Assembly (NCBI GenBank): GCA_017461395.1
Contig: JAFTYF010000033.1
Location: forward strand, 62,001-126,000
Source of the DNA: Ruminococcus sp.
GTDB taxonomy: Bacteria; Bacillota; Clostridia; Oscillospirales; Ruminococcaceae
Reading direction: 5' to 3'
DNA: 64,000 nt
Notes under the pieces: generated by a model
Seen by the model: the letters and a program-made list of their open reading frames with translations, nothing else
What the model was told of the DNA's origin: nothing
Databases searched by the model: none
Shown: one piece after another, positions 48,634-57,947 of the stretch
How positions within the stretch are numbered: position 1 is the stretch's first letter
How the letters are laid out: the number at the start of each line of letters is the position of its first letter
Position numbers and translations under genes: made by a program

Positions 48634-50334
48634 ATGAAAAATAAAAAAATTGCTGCTTCGGCAGGCTGTATTCTTGCCTGCACGGCACTGACGGTAGGCA
48701 GCGTTTCCTCCGCACAGAGAACGACAGATGACCTCGTTCATCTCAGAAATGCTCTGCTCCGTGAGGGAGAAATGACAAAGGACGATGATATTGACGGTGA
48801 CGGTGTTGTTGATATTTTCGACATGGTACAGCTCAGACAGCAGCTTGCACAGACCGGTGAACAGAATACAGGCGATTTTGCGGCGGTTGCAAAGAATGTA
48901 AAGCTTGTCGGACGTACCCTCAGAGAAGGCGATATCACATGGCTCGTGCAGAGCGGCTCAGCAGTGAAATTCACTGTTTCAGCAAGCGAAGCAACGGTTA
49001 CTCTTGCGGGAGACAGCTCCATAGGCAACGACAGGGATTTCCGTTCACGTTATGCTGTTCTCGTTGACGGCGAAGTTCTTGTGGACGACGTTATGAGCGA
49101 GGAAGAAAAGAATATCACCATTTTCAGCGGAAATACAATGAAAACTGCTGAGATTACTGTTATCCACCTTTCAGAGGCAAATAACGGCGCTGTCGGCGTA
49201 AAGAACATCAATGTGAAGTCCTCAGCGGCAAAGCCTGTCGTACCTGTTCCGGAAAAGGATATAAAAATAGAGTTTATAGGCGACTCTATCACCTGCGCAT
49301 ACGGCGTTGAAGGACAGTCCTCGGGAGAATCCTTCAAGACAACTACTGAGAACTTCATGAAATCATACGCATACCTTACTGCACAGCTTCTTGATGCGGA
49401 TTACAGCGCTGTTTCGTACAGCGGTCACGGAATAATTTCCGGCTATACATCCGGCGAAAAGAATACAGACCAGCTTGTTCCGGACTTCTATGAGAGTATC
49501 GGAAAGTGGCAGTACGAAAAGCCGTGGGATTTCTCATCCGCTGAAAACGACGTTGTTGTGATAAATCTCGGCACAAACGACAACAGCTACCTCCAGAACA
49601 AGCCGGAGGGCGGCGACGCTGACTTTATCAAGGGATATATTGAGTTCCTCGGCATGGTGCGCAAGCACAATCCTAATGCGCATATCATCTGTACAATGGG
49701 AACTATGGGCGGAAACGACGTCGTATATCCCCTTATCGAGGAAGCAGTGAAGCAGTTCGGTGATGAAAAGGTGACGTGCTATGAATCAGTTACGCAGAAT
49801 ATCCAGATGGACGGCATAGGCTCTGACTGGCATCCATCGGCTGTAACTCAGCAGAACAGTGCATATGTTCTTGCTGACAAGATCTGTCAGGCTCTTGGAA
49901 TTGAGTCCTCACAGATAGGTCTTGACGTTGCCGTTGATTCTGAGTACAAGCTTGTTACTGATCCTGATCTCGGCGGAAACTGCTATGCATATCTCAACGA
50001 TTACGATAAATCCTTCTGGCTGACGAACTACTCAGGCGGAAGCGCTCCGGAGGCTCTTGAAGCTGTTATTGCTCCTGTCGGACTCAAAAAAGACGGTGTA
50101 TATCAGCTTAAATTCGACTGGACAGCCGGTGCGGAATCCGAAGTTCCTCTTATTGTGAGAAGCGGCGGAAAGGTTATCTATGAAGATACGATAAGCTGCG
50201 GCGCAGAGACTATCCACTATGAGAAGGAATTTACCTGCCCTGAGGCTTGTGAGGCTGAGGTTGTATTCCAGATAGGCGGCTATGACAGCGGAAGATTTAC
50301 AATACAGAACTTCAAGCTTGTCAAGACAAAATGA
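48634..50334 (+). CDS. Secreted CE2-family SGNH esterase with an N-terminal half dockerin
   Basis: This 566-residue secreted enzyme has a signal peptide (MKNKKIAASAGCILACTALTV). Residues 30-71 follow, with one calcium loop (D52-I-D-G-D-G-V-V-D-I-F-D63) after a helix DDLVHLRNALLR. This looks like the last helix of a first dockerin repeat plus a full second repeat. A jelly-roll domain (about 85-205) and an SGNH domain come next, with nucleophile Ser218 in FIGDSITCAYG, VVINLGTNDNSY and His400 in GSDWHPSAVT. That is the CE2 layout of deacetylases acting on xylan or glucomannan. The last ~130 residues resemble a carbohydrate-binding beta domain. AGGAG precedes the ATG at 48634. Confidence 0.88.
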   Translation: MKNKKIAASAGCILACTALTVGSVSSAQRTTDDLVHLRNALLREGEMTKDDDIDGDGVVDIFDMVQLRQQLAQTGEQNTGDFAAVAKNVKLVGRTLREGDITWLVQSGSAVKFTVSASEATVTLAGDSSIGNDRDFRSRYAVLVDGEVLVDDVMSEEEKNITIFSGNTMKTAEITVIHLSEANNGAVGVKNINVKSSAAKPVVPVPEKDIKIEFIGDSITCAYGVEGQSSGESFKTTTENFMKSYAYLTAQLLDADYSAVSYSGHGIISGYTSGEKNTDQLVPDFYESIGKWQYEKPWDFSSAENDVVVINLGTNDNSYLQNKPEGGDADFIKGYIEFLGMVRKHNPNAHIICTMGTMGGNDVVYPLIEEAVKQFGDEKVTCYESVTQNIQMDGIGSDWHPSAVTQQNSAYVLADKICQALGIESSQIGLDVAVDSEYKLVTDPDLGGNCYAYLNDYDKSFWLTNYSGGSAPEALEAVIAPVGLKKDGVYQLKFDWTAGAESEVPLIVRSGGKVIYEDTISCGAETIHYEKEFTCPEACEAEVVFQIGGYDSGRFTIQNFKLVKTK

Positions 50335-50346
50335 GCGCTGCTTAAT

Positions 50347-50418
50347 GCGGACAAATGGGCATCCGCAGCGTGTCGGTAAACATAATTTTTTGCGGGCGAA
50401 CATAGTTCGCCCCTACAT
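50347..50418. repeat. Hairpin repeats, one GTAG-headed
   Basis: GCGGACAAATGGGCATCCGC (50347-50366) has no GTAG head. The copy at 50392-50418 reads on the minus strand GTAGGGGCGAAC, loop, GTTCGCCCGC and is a strong hairpin. They follow the CE2 stop and may serve as terminators. Confidence 0.68.
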
Positions 50419-50441
50419 TTATAATGCGTAAAATAGCCATC

Positions 50442-50516
50442 TGTAGGGGACGGCGTCTTCGACGTCCCACAAAACAGAGGTTTTTGGAAAGTCTGGGGAC
50501 GCCCATTGGGCGTCCG
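50442..50516. repeat. Two more hairpin repeats before the P-loop kinase gene
   Basis: TGTAGGGGACGGCGTC, TTC, GACGTCCCAC (50442-50470) is a plus-strand GTAG copy. TGGGGACGCCCATTGGGC with GTCCG (50494-50516) keeps the stem but has lost the GTAG head. The second ends 22 nt before the next ATG. Confidence 0.7.
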
Positions 50517-50537
50517 TATGTTTATGGAGGAAAAATT

Positions 50538-51026
50538 ATGGCTGATGTTGTACTTATCTGCGGCAGGATATGCAGCGGAAAATCGTTCTATGCCAAAAAT
50601 CTTGCGGAGAAAATGAGTGCTGTAACGCTCTCGTGCGACGAGGTTTCCGCCGATATCTTCCACCACAGCGAAGGCGAGAATTTCGACACAATAGCCGCCG
50701 ATATCAAGAGGTATCTCCATAAAATAGCCGCAAGAATTGTGAAAGCCGGAGGAAAAGTTGTCCTTGACTGGGGATTCTGGACAAAAAATGAGCGCCGTGA
50801 GGTCTCGGAGTATTACGCCGACCTTGGGATTCCCTTCGAATGGCATTATATAAGCATACCGGCTGACGAGTGGCAGAGAAATATCGAACTCCGGAATTCC
50901 TCGGTTCTTGCCGGAGAAACTACGGATTTCTATGTGGATGAGGGGCTTATGCAGAAGCTTCTTGCCGGCTTTGAGGATCCTGAGCGTGACGAAATAGATG
51001 TCTGGCACGAGTTTAAAAGATTATAA
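50538..51026 (+). CDS. P-loop kinase-like ATPase (AAA_33/zeta-toxin-like fold)
   Basis: The 162-residue protein has a Walker A motif VLICGRICSGKSFYAKNLA, a Walker B-like KVVLDWGFWTKNERREV, and a lid region with WQRNIELRNSS. It resembles small stand-alone kinases of the AAA_33 group, related to polynucleotide, chloramphenicol and zeta-toxin-type kinases. The substrate is unknown and no antitoxin is adjacent. The ATG at 50538 follows TGGAGGAAA; the frame upstream to 50424 is made of repeat sequence. It lies between two cellulosomal genes on the same strand, probably by chance. Confidence 0.82.
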   Translation: MADVVLICGRICSGKSFYAKNLAEKMSAVTLSCDEVSADIFHHSEGENFDTIAADIKRYLHKIAARIVKAGGKVVLDWGFWTKNERREVSEYYADLGIPFEWHYISIPADEWQRNIELRNSSVLAGETTDFYVDEGLMQKLLAGFEDPERDEIDVWHEFKRL

Positions 51027-51148
51027 TATTTATATAATTCATTTACAGTTTACTTTGGATAAGATCGTGTGTTCAATTATTGCGCAAAATCACCAAAAAT
51101 TGCGATGAAAATTGTACATCAAAAATCGGTAATATTAAACAGAATCTA

Positions 51149-51177
51149 TTGACAAATTTTGTGGGTTCTGCTAAAAT
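51149..51177 (+). promoter_or_regulatory. SigA-type promoter of the GH5 endoglucanase
   Basis: TTGACA (51149-51154), 17 nt, TAAAAT (51172-51177). The 5' untranslated region is about 95 nt, AT-rich, with no recognised riboswitch. Confidence 0.82.
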
Positions 51178-51282
51178 TAAAGCATGGAAACAGTTACGGA
51201 TCTCCTGCACTGGGTCACGGACTGAGAAAATGTGAAAAATTACAAAAGAAAAAATTAACATCAAAAAATGGAGGGTAAAACA

Positions 51283-53466
51283 ATGTTTGACACATCTAAG
51301 GGCATCAAGCGTGTTGTCAGCATTTCTGCTGCTGCACTCTGTATGCTTACATCAATCAGAATTGCTCCCATGACTGCTCCGGAGGCAGACGCTGCTGACG
51401 ATATCATGACAGCATGGGAAATCACCGAAAATATGCAGTTCGGCTGGAACCTCGGTAACAGCCTTGATGCACATGTGACTTTACCATCAGGTGAACGTCC
51501 TGAGAACGTAGGTCTTGAATCAGAAACAAGCTGGGGCAACCCTAAGACAACACAGGCACTTATTGACGCTGTTAAGGCAAAGGGCTTCAGCACAATCCGT
51601 GTACCTGTAACCTGGTTCCAGCACGTTGATAAGGCAAACGGCTTCAAGATTGACGCTGAATGGCTTGCACGTGTTAAGGAAGTTGTAGATATGTGCTACA
51701 ACAGCGGTCTTTACGTTATCCTTAATATGCACCACGAGGAAGGCTGGGCTAACCGTTCTGACCTCGCAACAGCATATGATGAAATTCAGCCATACTTCAC
51801 AAGCGTTTGGACTCAGATCGCTGAGACTTTCGCAGACTACGATCAGCACCTCATATTCGAGGTTATGAATGAGCCAAGAGCAGTAGGTACACCGCATGAG
51901 TGGTGGGCTGCAACAGCTCCTCAGGCTGAGTGTGACGTAATCAACAAGATTAATGCTGAAGTTGTTGATATTATCAGAAACAGCGATTCAGATTACGCTG
52001 AGACACGTCTTATCATGCTCCCCAGCTATTGTGCATCAAGTGAAGCTCACTTCATGGCAGCAAACGTTATTCCTGAGGGAGACGATTACATCGCTGCTTC
52101 AGTTCACGCTTATTCACCATATAACTTCACAATGAACGCTGAGATTGAAGATCATTCAGTATTCACTAAGGCATACAAGAATGAGCTTATCACTATCCTT
52201 ACAAACGTTAAGGAAGTTTTCCTTGACAAGAATGTTCCTGTAGTTATCGGTGAGTTTGGTTCATCAAACTATGATAACATTCAGGCTCGTCTTGACTGGG
52301 CAACAACATACGCAGAAACAGCTAAGGCTTACGGAATTCCGCTTGTTCTCTGGGACAACAACGTTGAAAAGAACAACGGCGGTGAGGCTCACGGCTATAT
52401 TAACAGAGATGACAACACATGGTACGAGGCTTCTGTACCTGTAGTTGACAAGATTCTTGAAATCTTCAATGATCCCACAACAAACTGGGGCGAAGAACCA
52501 CCTAAGCCTGAAATTGACCACGCTGATATCAGCACTGGTGAAGTTATTATAAAGGGACCATTCGACCTTGACAAGTCAAAGGCAGATACTTACGAAGACA
52601 GTAAGGGCATTGAATATGCATGGGATCTTGATGGTAAGGATCTTGCTGTCAAGTACACAGGCGATAAGCTTGCGGTAGCTGTTTCTGACGCTGACTGGAA
52701 TGGCTGGACAGAAATCAACGCTTATGATATTGACGAAGAAAAAGGTATCGCTTACTTCTCAATGGATGAGCTTCTTGAGATGTGGGGCGATGATGCAGCT
52801 AATATCGGTCATCTCTCAGTAAAAACATTAGGTGTTTCAACAGTTGAAACTGTTGTTGCTATCGAGGCAGCAGCACATGAGGATACTGATAAAACAAAGA
52901 AGTACAGAATCAATCTTTCTGACAGAACTGCTGATGATAAGTTCGTTGAAATCACATTTGAAGGTGCTGCCGGTTCAGCAATTGAAGGCTGTATCGGTTA
53001 TATGGGCGCAGAATGGGTAAACATCGAATACAAGGGAACAATCGGCGAGGACGGAAAGTACATCGTTAAGGTTGCTCTTGGCGACGGCGAAAACGCTATC
53101 CCTGCAAACATAAAAGAAGCACAGGCACAGATCTGGTGGTGCGACGACGAAAACGGCGAAATGACAGGCTATAAGCTCGTTGCTGATGGTGAAACTCCTG
53201 GTCCTGCACCTGAGGTAAAATACGGTGACGCTAACTGTGACGGTGATATTTCACTTTCAGACGCTATCCTTATCATGCAGTATATCGGCAACCCTGACGC
53301 TTACGGCGTTGGCGGAACTGAGGCATCTGCTATGACAGAGCAGGGCTTAGCAAACAGCGATTGCTGTGATAACGGCGACGGAGTTACAAATAAGGATGCT
53401 CTCGCAGTTCAGAGCTACCTCCTTAAGCTTGTAACAACACTTCCTATGGTATCATCTGCTGAATAA
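51283..53466 (+). CDS. Cellulosomal GH5 endoglucanase with two accessory modules and a dockerin
   Basis: This 727-residue secreted enzyme has a signal peptide (to about 37, ending APEADAADD). The GH5 barrel (about 42-395) has GWNLGNSLDAH, FSTIRVPVTWFQHV, ILNMHHEEGW, the acid/base Glu197 in FEVMNEPR and the nucleophile Glu324 in VVIGEFGSSN. Two beta-rich modules (about 412-520 and 525-635) contain tryptophan-bearing segments (DADWNGWTEINAY; GYMGAEWVNIEYKG, AQIWWCDDENG) and may bind carbohydrate. A C-terminal dockerin (about 645-725) has loops DANCDGDISLSD and NGDGVTNKD in the ruminococcal style. The ATG at 51283 follows GGAGGG. Codon use (many ACA, GCA, TCA) differs from flanking genes, perhaps reflecting high expression. 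Confidence 0.95.
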   Translation: MFDTSKGIKRVVSISAAALCMLTSIRIAPMTAPEADAADDIMTAWEITENMQFGWNLGNSLDAHVTLPSGERPENVGLESETSWGNPKTTQALIDAVKAKGFSTIRVPVTWFQHVDKANGFKIDAEWLARVKEVVDMCYNSGLYVILNMHHEEGWANRSDLATAYDEIQPYFTSVWTQIAETFADYDQHLIFEVMNEPRAVGTPHEWWAATAPQAECDVINKINAEVVDIIRNSDSDYAETRLIMLPSYCASSEAHFMAANVIPEGDDYIAASVHAYSPYNFTMNAEIEDHSVFTKAYKNELITILTNVKEVFLDKNVPVVIGEFGSSNYDNIQARLDWATTYAETAKAYGIPLVLWDNNVEKNNGGEAHGYINRDDNTWYEASVPVVDKILEIFNDPTTNWGEEPPKPEIDHADISTGEVIIKGPFDLDKSKADTYEDSKGIEYAWDLDGKDLAVKYTGDKLAVAVSDADWNGWTEINAYDIDEEKGIAYFSMDELLEMWGDDAANIGHLSVKTLGVSTVETVVAIEAAAHEDTDKTKKYRINLSDRTADDKFVEITFEGAAGSAIEGCIGYMGAEWVNIEYKGTIGEDGKYIVKVALGDGENAIPANIKEAQAQIWWCDDENGEMTGYKLVADGETPGPAPEVKYGDANCDGDISLSDAILIMQYIGNPDAYGVGGTEASAMTEQGLANSDCCDNGDGVTNKDALAVQSYLLKLVTTLPMVSSAE

Positions 53467-53480
53467 TCAGCTATAATTTG

Positions 53481-53511
53481 GCGGCGGATCGAAAGATCTG
53501 CCGCTTTTTTC
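53481..53511 (+). terminator. Terminator of the GH5 gene
   Basis: GCGGCGGATC (53481-53490), GAAA tetraloop, GATCTGCCGC (53495-53504, one G-T pair), then TTTTTT. Confidence 0.93.
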
Positions 53512-53595
53512 ATGCTAAAAGTGTCCGTCACTGACGTACAAGCGTATTCACCAAAAATACACGAAATAATCCCCGTTTTTTCTACTTTCTATCAA

Positions 53596-53624
53596 TTGAT
53601 TTTCCCGATAAAATAGAATATAAT
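53596..53624 (+). promoter_or_regulatory. SigA-type promoter of the aspartate kinase gene
   Basis: TTGATT (53596-53601), 17 nt, TATAAT (53619-53624). No lysine riboswitch fits in the roughly 45-nt leader. Confidence 0.82.
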
Positions 53625-53674
53625 ATTTAATGTGATAATTTTGTCAATAAATCTGTTATAAAGGAATGAGTATA

Positions 53675-55009
53675 ATGGCTAATAAGGTCGTAAAATTCGG
53701 CGGAAGCAGTCTCGCAGACGCTAATCAGTTCAGAAAGGTCGCTGCTATCATCAAGAGCGACGATAAGAGAAAGTATGTTGTTCCCTCTGCACCGGGAAAA
53801 AGATTTTCTGATGATATAAAAATTACGGATATGCTCTATAAGTGCTGCGACCTCGCAGGCAGCGGCGTTGATTTCTCCGAACCTTTCGGAATTATAAAAG
53901 AACGCTACAACGGCATTATTTCTGAGCTTGGAATTGATATGTCTCTTGATGAGGATTTCGACATTATCGCTCATGAACTGAAAAGCCGTCCTGCAAGAGA
54001 TTTCGCCGCAAGCCGTGGTGAATACCTCAACGGCAAGGTTCTTGCAAACTTCCTCGGCTTCAATTTCGTTGACGCTGCTGATGTAATCATTTTCGATACA
54101 AAGGGCGTTCTTCTCCTTGACGAGACAGTAAAGGCTGTCCGTGAAAAGCTCAATGGTCTTGACAACGCTGTTATCCCCGGATTCTACGGAAAAACTACAG
54201 AGGGTGTGATCAAGACATTCTCAAGAGGCGGCTCTGATGTTACAGGCTCAATCATCGCAAACGCTGTAAAGGCTGATATCTACGAGAACTGGACTGACGT
54301 TTCCGGCTTCCTTATCGCTGATCCGAGAATCGTTGACAATCCCGATGTTATCGAGGTTATCACCTACAGAGAGCTTCGTGAGCTTGCATATATGGGCGCA
54401 TCTGTTCTTCATGAGGACGCAATTTTCCCCGTAAGATCGGCAGGAATTCCGATCAATATCAGAAATACAAACCGTCCGGAAGATTCCGGAACAATGATCG
54501 TTTCCGACGATTACGACTTCAGCGGCGAGAGCCTCAGATATACTATCACCGGAATCGCCGGCAAGAAGGGCTTCAGCACTATCAACATTGAAAAGGCAAT
54601 GATGAACAACGAGACAGGCTTCGGAATGAAGATTCTTAAGGCGCTCTATGATAACGGGCTTTCATTTGAGCATATGCCTTCCGGTATTGATACAATGAGT
54701 ATTACTCTGAGTACAGAAGCGCTTGCACCTGTTCGTGAAAAGGTGATTGCAGATATCCGTAAGGCTGTAAATCCTGATCACATTGACATTGAGGACGGAA
54801 TTTCAATTCTTGCTGTTGTAGGAAGAAGAATGAAGAACACAAGAGGTACAGTTGCCCGAATTTTCGCAGCTCTTGCCCATGCAAGAATCAATGTAAAGCT
54901 GATAGATCAGGGGTCCAGCGAGCTTAATGTTATCGTTGGCGTAAACGAGCATGAGCTTCCGGAAGCTATCAGAAAAATATACGATATGTTTATTAATTCA
55001 GAGAAATAA
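53675..55009 (+). CDS. Aspartate kinase
   Basis: The 444-residue enzyme phosphorylates aspartate, the first step to lysine, methionine and threonine. The kinase domain has VVKFGGSSLADANQFRKVAAII, the catalytic-region FSRGGSDVTGSIIANAV and ENWTDVSGFLIADPRIV. Two C-terminal ACT domains (about 300-444) contain ITGIAGKKGFSTINIEKAMM and ILAVVGRRMKNTRGTVARIFAALAHARINVKLI, so feedback by an amino acid is likely. The ATG at 53675 is 9 nt after AAAGGA; ATG 53666 touches that site. It is monocistronic between its own promoter and terminator. Confidence 0.95.
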   Translation: MANKVVKFGGSSLADANQFRKVAAIIKSDDKRKYVVPSAPGKRFSDDIKITDMLYKCCDLAGSGVDFSEPFGIIKERYNGIISELGIDMSLDEDFDIIAHELKSRPARDFAASRGEYLNGKVLANFLGFNFVDAADVIIFDTKGVLLLDETVKAVREKLNGLDNAVIPGFYGKTTEGVIKTFSRGGSDVTGSIIANAVKADIYENWTDVSGFLIADPRIVDNPDVIEVITYRELRELAYMGASVLHEDAIFPVRSAGIPINIRNTNRPEDSGTMIVSDDYDFSGESLRYTITGIAGKKGFSTINIEKAMMNNETGFGMKILKALYDNGLSFEHMPSGIDTMSITLSTEALAPVREKVIADIRKAVNPDHIDIEDGISILAVVGRRMKNTRGTVARIFAALAHARINVKLIDQGSSELNVIVGVNEHELPEAIRKIYDMFINSEK

Positions 55010-55010
55010 G

Positions 55011-55044
55011 AAAAAAAGCAGTCCTTAAAGGGCTGCCTTTTTTT
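55011..55044. terminator. Bidirectional terminator between aspartate kinase and udk
   Basis: GCAGTCC (55018-55024) and GGGCTGC (55030-55036) are flanked by seven A on the left and seven T on the right, so it serves both convergent genes. Confidence 0.9.
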
Positions 55045-55045
55045 A

Positions 55046-55960
55046 TCAATAGCTGAAAATTCCGCCGCCTATGAATTCACGGACAAGTGATTCTGCCGGA
55101 ACAAATTCATCATCAAGCGGAGTTACATTTTCCATAATAGATAGGAGTTCTCTTATTTCCGGAACATCGGTCATTTCTCTGAGACCGTCCATTAGAAAAT
55201 CCCTATATACCGCTGGTTCATAAGCCATAAACGTATCAATATCGTAATCTGAGCGATACTTATACGGCATGATGTATTTATTTTCCCCTGCCTCAACGCT
55301 GTGAAACATTTTCATTGTTTCACGGAGAGTACGCTGTCTGAAATTTCTGTCACGGATCATTCTGCGCATAAGTCTTATTCTGGAGGGATGAAGAACCGTA
55401 TTTCCGTCGGTAATTCTCGTTCTCACGCTGACATAAATCTTGCTGACATGGCTGTCCGGAACAGTAATTACAGCCGGATTAAGTGCGTGTATCCCCTCGA
55501 AAATTACGAGTTCGCCATTATTTTTTCTGAATTTTTCTCCGGCTTCTCTTGCAGAGGTCACGAAATTATACTTAGGAAGCTCAACTTCCTCGCCGTCTCT
55601 TATTGCTTCTATCTGACTGCTGAGAAGCTCAGCGTCAACACGGTCAGGCGATTCAAGATCCATTTTTCCCTCTGCAGCAAGAATTTTTTCCTCAGCCGTC
55701 AGAGATTTGAAGTAGTTATCCATGGAAAGCGTATGCATTACAATGCCCGATTCTGCGAGGATACGGCTTATCATCATTGCAGAGGTAGTCTTTCCGGAAC
55801 CCGAAGGTCCGGAAAGAAGAATTATTGGTCTTTCATCACTGTTTTCAGCGATTTCCGCGGCTATTTTCCGCAGCTTGTACTGATATTCCTCATTGACTGT
55901 GCGTACGAATTCCTCCGGCGATGAAATTCCCTGATTAAGTCTGGTTACTTCTATATTCAT
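55046..55960 (-). CDS. Uridine kinase/phosphoribulokinase family protein
   Basis: The 304-residue protein has Walker A IILLSGPSGSGKTTSAMMISRIL near residue 50 and the uridine-kinase motif HTLSMDNYFKSL. SPDRVDAELL, LPKYNFVTSARE and VIFEGIHALNP follow, then the lid segment RRMIRDRNFRQRTLRETMKMF. The ~45-residue N-terminal extension is not part of the kinase core. It likely phosphorylates uridine/cytidine or a related nucleoside. It begins 8 nt after thrS with only a weak binding site, so it depends on the thrS transcript, and T-box control would affect it too. Confidence 0.88.
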   Translation of the reverse strand: MNIEVTRLNQGISSPEEFVRTVNEEYQYKLRKIAAEIAENSDERPIILLSGPSGSGKTTSAMMISRILAESGIVMHTLSMDNYFKSLTAEEKILAAEGKMDLESPDRVDAELLSSQIEAIRDGEEVELPKYNFVTSAREAGEKFRKNNGELVIFEGIHALNPAVITVPDSHVSKIYVSVRTRITDGNTVLHPSRIRLMRRMIRDRNFRQRTLRETMKMFHSVEAGENKYIMPYKYRSDYDIDTFMAYEPAVYRDFLMDGLREMTDVPEIRELLSIMENVTPLDDEFVPAESLVREFIGGGIFSY

Positions 55961-55968
55961 AAGCCGGA

Positions 55969-57915
55969 TTATCTTACTTTCTTAGCAATATCGTCGATAA
56001 GCTTTGCAAGGAGATCGTTCTGTGTCATTGAGCCGAGATCGCCCTCACGTCTTGAACGGACGGAAACTGTTCCCTCCTCGACTTCCTTATCGCCGATTGT
56101 GAGCATTACAGGAAGCTTTTCCATTGTTGCGCTGCGTATCTTCCAGCCAACCTTTTCAGCACGATCGTCGATAGAAGCACGGATTCCTGCTGCGCTGAGC
56201 TTTTCAAGAACTTCTCTGCCGTAGTCAAGATGACGGTCAGCAACGGGAATGATACGAACCTGTTCGGGAGACATCCAGAGCGGAAGTGCTCCTGCGTACT
56301 TTTCGATGAGGTAAGCAAGAGTTCTTTCATAGCAGCCGAGTGATGTTCTGTGGATGATGTAAGGTCTGCGCTTTGAGCCGTCAACGTCAACGTACTCCAT
56401 GCCGAACTTTTCAGCAAGAAGCATATCAATCTGGATTGTAACGATAGTATCTTCCTTGCCGAATACGTTTTTATACTGAATGTCAAGCTTAGGACCGTAG
56501 AATGCGGCTTCGTCAATACCGATAGTATAGTTTACGCCGAGATTGTCAAGAATCTTTGCCATGATTCCCTGAGCTTCTTCCCACTGTTCAGCAGTTCCCT
56601 CGTACTTGTTCTTCGGGTTTGCGGGATCCCACTGTGAGAAGCGGAATGTACAGTCCTCAAGCATTCCGACTGTGTCAAGAACATACTTTGCAAGCTCCAG
56701 ACAGCCCTTGAATTCTTCTTCAAGCTGCTCAGGACGGAGAATGAGATGTCCCTCAGAAATTGTGAACTGACGTACACGGATAAGACCATGCATTTCGCCG
56801 GAATCCTCATTTCTGAAAAGTGTGGATGTTTCGCCGAGACGCATAGGAAGATCACGGTATGAACGCTGTCTGTTCAGGAAAACCTGATACTGGAAAGGAC
56901 AGGTCATCGGACGGAGCGCAAAACATTCCTTTGTTTCATCGTGGGGATCGCCGAGAACAAACATACCGTCTAGGTAGTGATCCCAGTGACCGGAAATCTT
57001 ATAAAGCTCTCTCTTAGCCATGAGCGGAGTTTTTGTGAGAAGATAGCCTCTCTTCTGCTCCTCATCCTCAATCCAGCGCTGAAGAACCTGAATTGTTCTT
57101 GAACCCTTGGGGAGAAGGATCGGAAGTCCCTGACCTATGCAGTCAACTGTTGTGAAATATTCAAGCTCACGTCCGAGCTTGTTGTGGTCACGGAGCTTTG
57201 CTTCCTCACGCTGCTTGATATCAGCTTCAAGGTCAGCAGCCTTGGGATATGCTGTTGCATATACACGGGAAAGCATCTTGTTCTTCTCTGAACCTCTCCA
57301 GTATGCGCCTGTGCATGAGAGAAGTTTGAATGCCTTTACGGGAGCTGTTGTCATAAGGTGCGGACCTGCGCAGAGATCAACAAACTCGCCCTGCTTGTAG
57401 AATGAGATCGGCTCGCCGTTGTCTGCGTGTTCCTGACAGAGTTCAACCTTGTAAGGCTCGCCCATTTCCTCAAGCTTTGCGATAGCTTCAGCCGGAGAAA
57501 GCTCGAACTGCTCCAGAGCAATTCCTTCCTTGACGATCTTCTTCATTTCAGCCTCGATTTTTTCAAGTTCCTCGGGAGAGAAAGGCTTTTCAAGGTCGAA
57601 ATCGTAGTAGAAACCGTTGTCGATAGCCGGTCCGATAGCAAGCTTAGCTTCGGGGTAAAGACGCTTTACAGCCTGTGCAAGAATGTGTGACGCTGTGTGC
57701 CAGAATGTCTTTTTGCCCTCGATTGAATCGAATGTGCATACCTCGAATTCGCAGTCACTATCGATTACTGTGCGGAGATCCTTTACCTCTCCGTTGATTT
57801 TTACGCAGCATGAAGCCTTGTAAAGTCCCATACCGATGCCCTTGATTATTTCGCTTGCGGGCATAGCAGCTTCGATTTCACGGATGCTGCCGTCTTTAAG
57901 TGTTAATTTGATCAT
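55969..57915 (-). CDS. thrS: Threonyl-tRNA synthetase
   Basis: The 648-residue class II synthetase has an N-terminal TGS domain (IKLTLKDGSIREIEAAMPASEIIKGI) and an editing domain with HTASHILAQAVKRLYP and the zinc-type FVDLCAGPHLMTT. The catalytic core has the zinc cysteine in FALRPMTCPFQYQVF, motif 2 LPMRLGETSTLFRNEDSGEMHGLIRVRQF and motif 3 GCYERTLAYLIEKYAGALPLWMSPEQ, followed by the anticodon domain. The ATG at 57915 follows AAAGGAG. A T-box lies about 290 nt upstream, separated by a transposase relic. Confidence 0.97.
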   Translation of the reverse strand: MIKLTLKDGSIREIEAAMPASEIIKGIGMGLYKASCCVKINGEVKDLRTVIDSDCEFEVCTFDSIEGKKTFWHTASHILAQAVKRLYPEAKLAIGPAIDNGFYYDFDLEKPFSPEELEKIEAEMKKIVKEGIALEQFELSPAEAIAKLEEMGEPYKVELCQEHADNGEPISFYKQGEFVDLCAGPHLMTTAPVKAFKLLSCTGAYWRGSEKNKMLSRVYATAYPKAADLEADIKQREEAKLRDHNKLGRELEYFTTVDCIGQGLPILLPKGSRTIQVLQRWIEDEEQKRGYLLTKTPLMAKRELYKISGHWDHYLDGMFVLGDPHDETKECFALRPMTCPFQYQVFLNRQRSYRDLPMRLGETSTLFRNEDSGEMHGLIRVRQFTISEGHLILRPEQLEEEFKGCLELAKYVLDTVGMLEDCTFRFSQWDPANPKNKYEGTAEQWEEAQGIMAKILDNLGVNYTIGIDEAAFYGPKLDIQYKNVFGKEDTIVTIQIDMLLAEKFGMEYVDVDGSKRRPYIIHRTSLGCYERTLAYLIEKYAGALPLWMSPEQVRIIPVADRHLDYGREVLEKLSAAGIRASIDDRAEKVGWKIRSATMEKLPVMLTIGDKEVEEGTVSVRSRREGDLGSMTQNDLLAKLIDDIAKKVR

Positions 57916-57947
57916 GATATTTTTCTCCTTTATAAATTTTTTTATAA

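Noticed and set aside
50280..51008. Antisense frame of 242 codons over the P-loop kinase
   Set aside because: The plus-strand gene has Walker motifs and a ribosome binding site; the antisense frame also runs through the repeats.
53625..53674. Lysine riboswitch before the aspartate kinase
   Set aside because: The leader is far too short and has no conserved elements.
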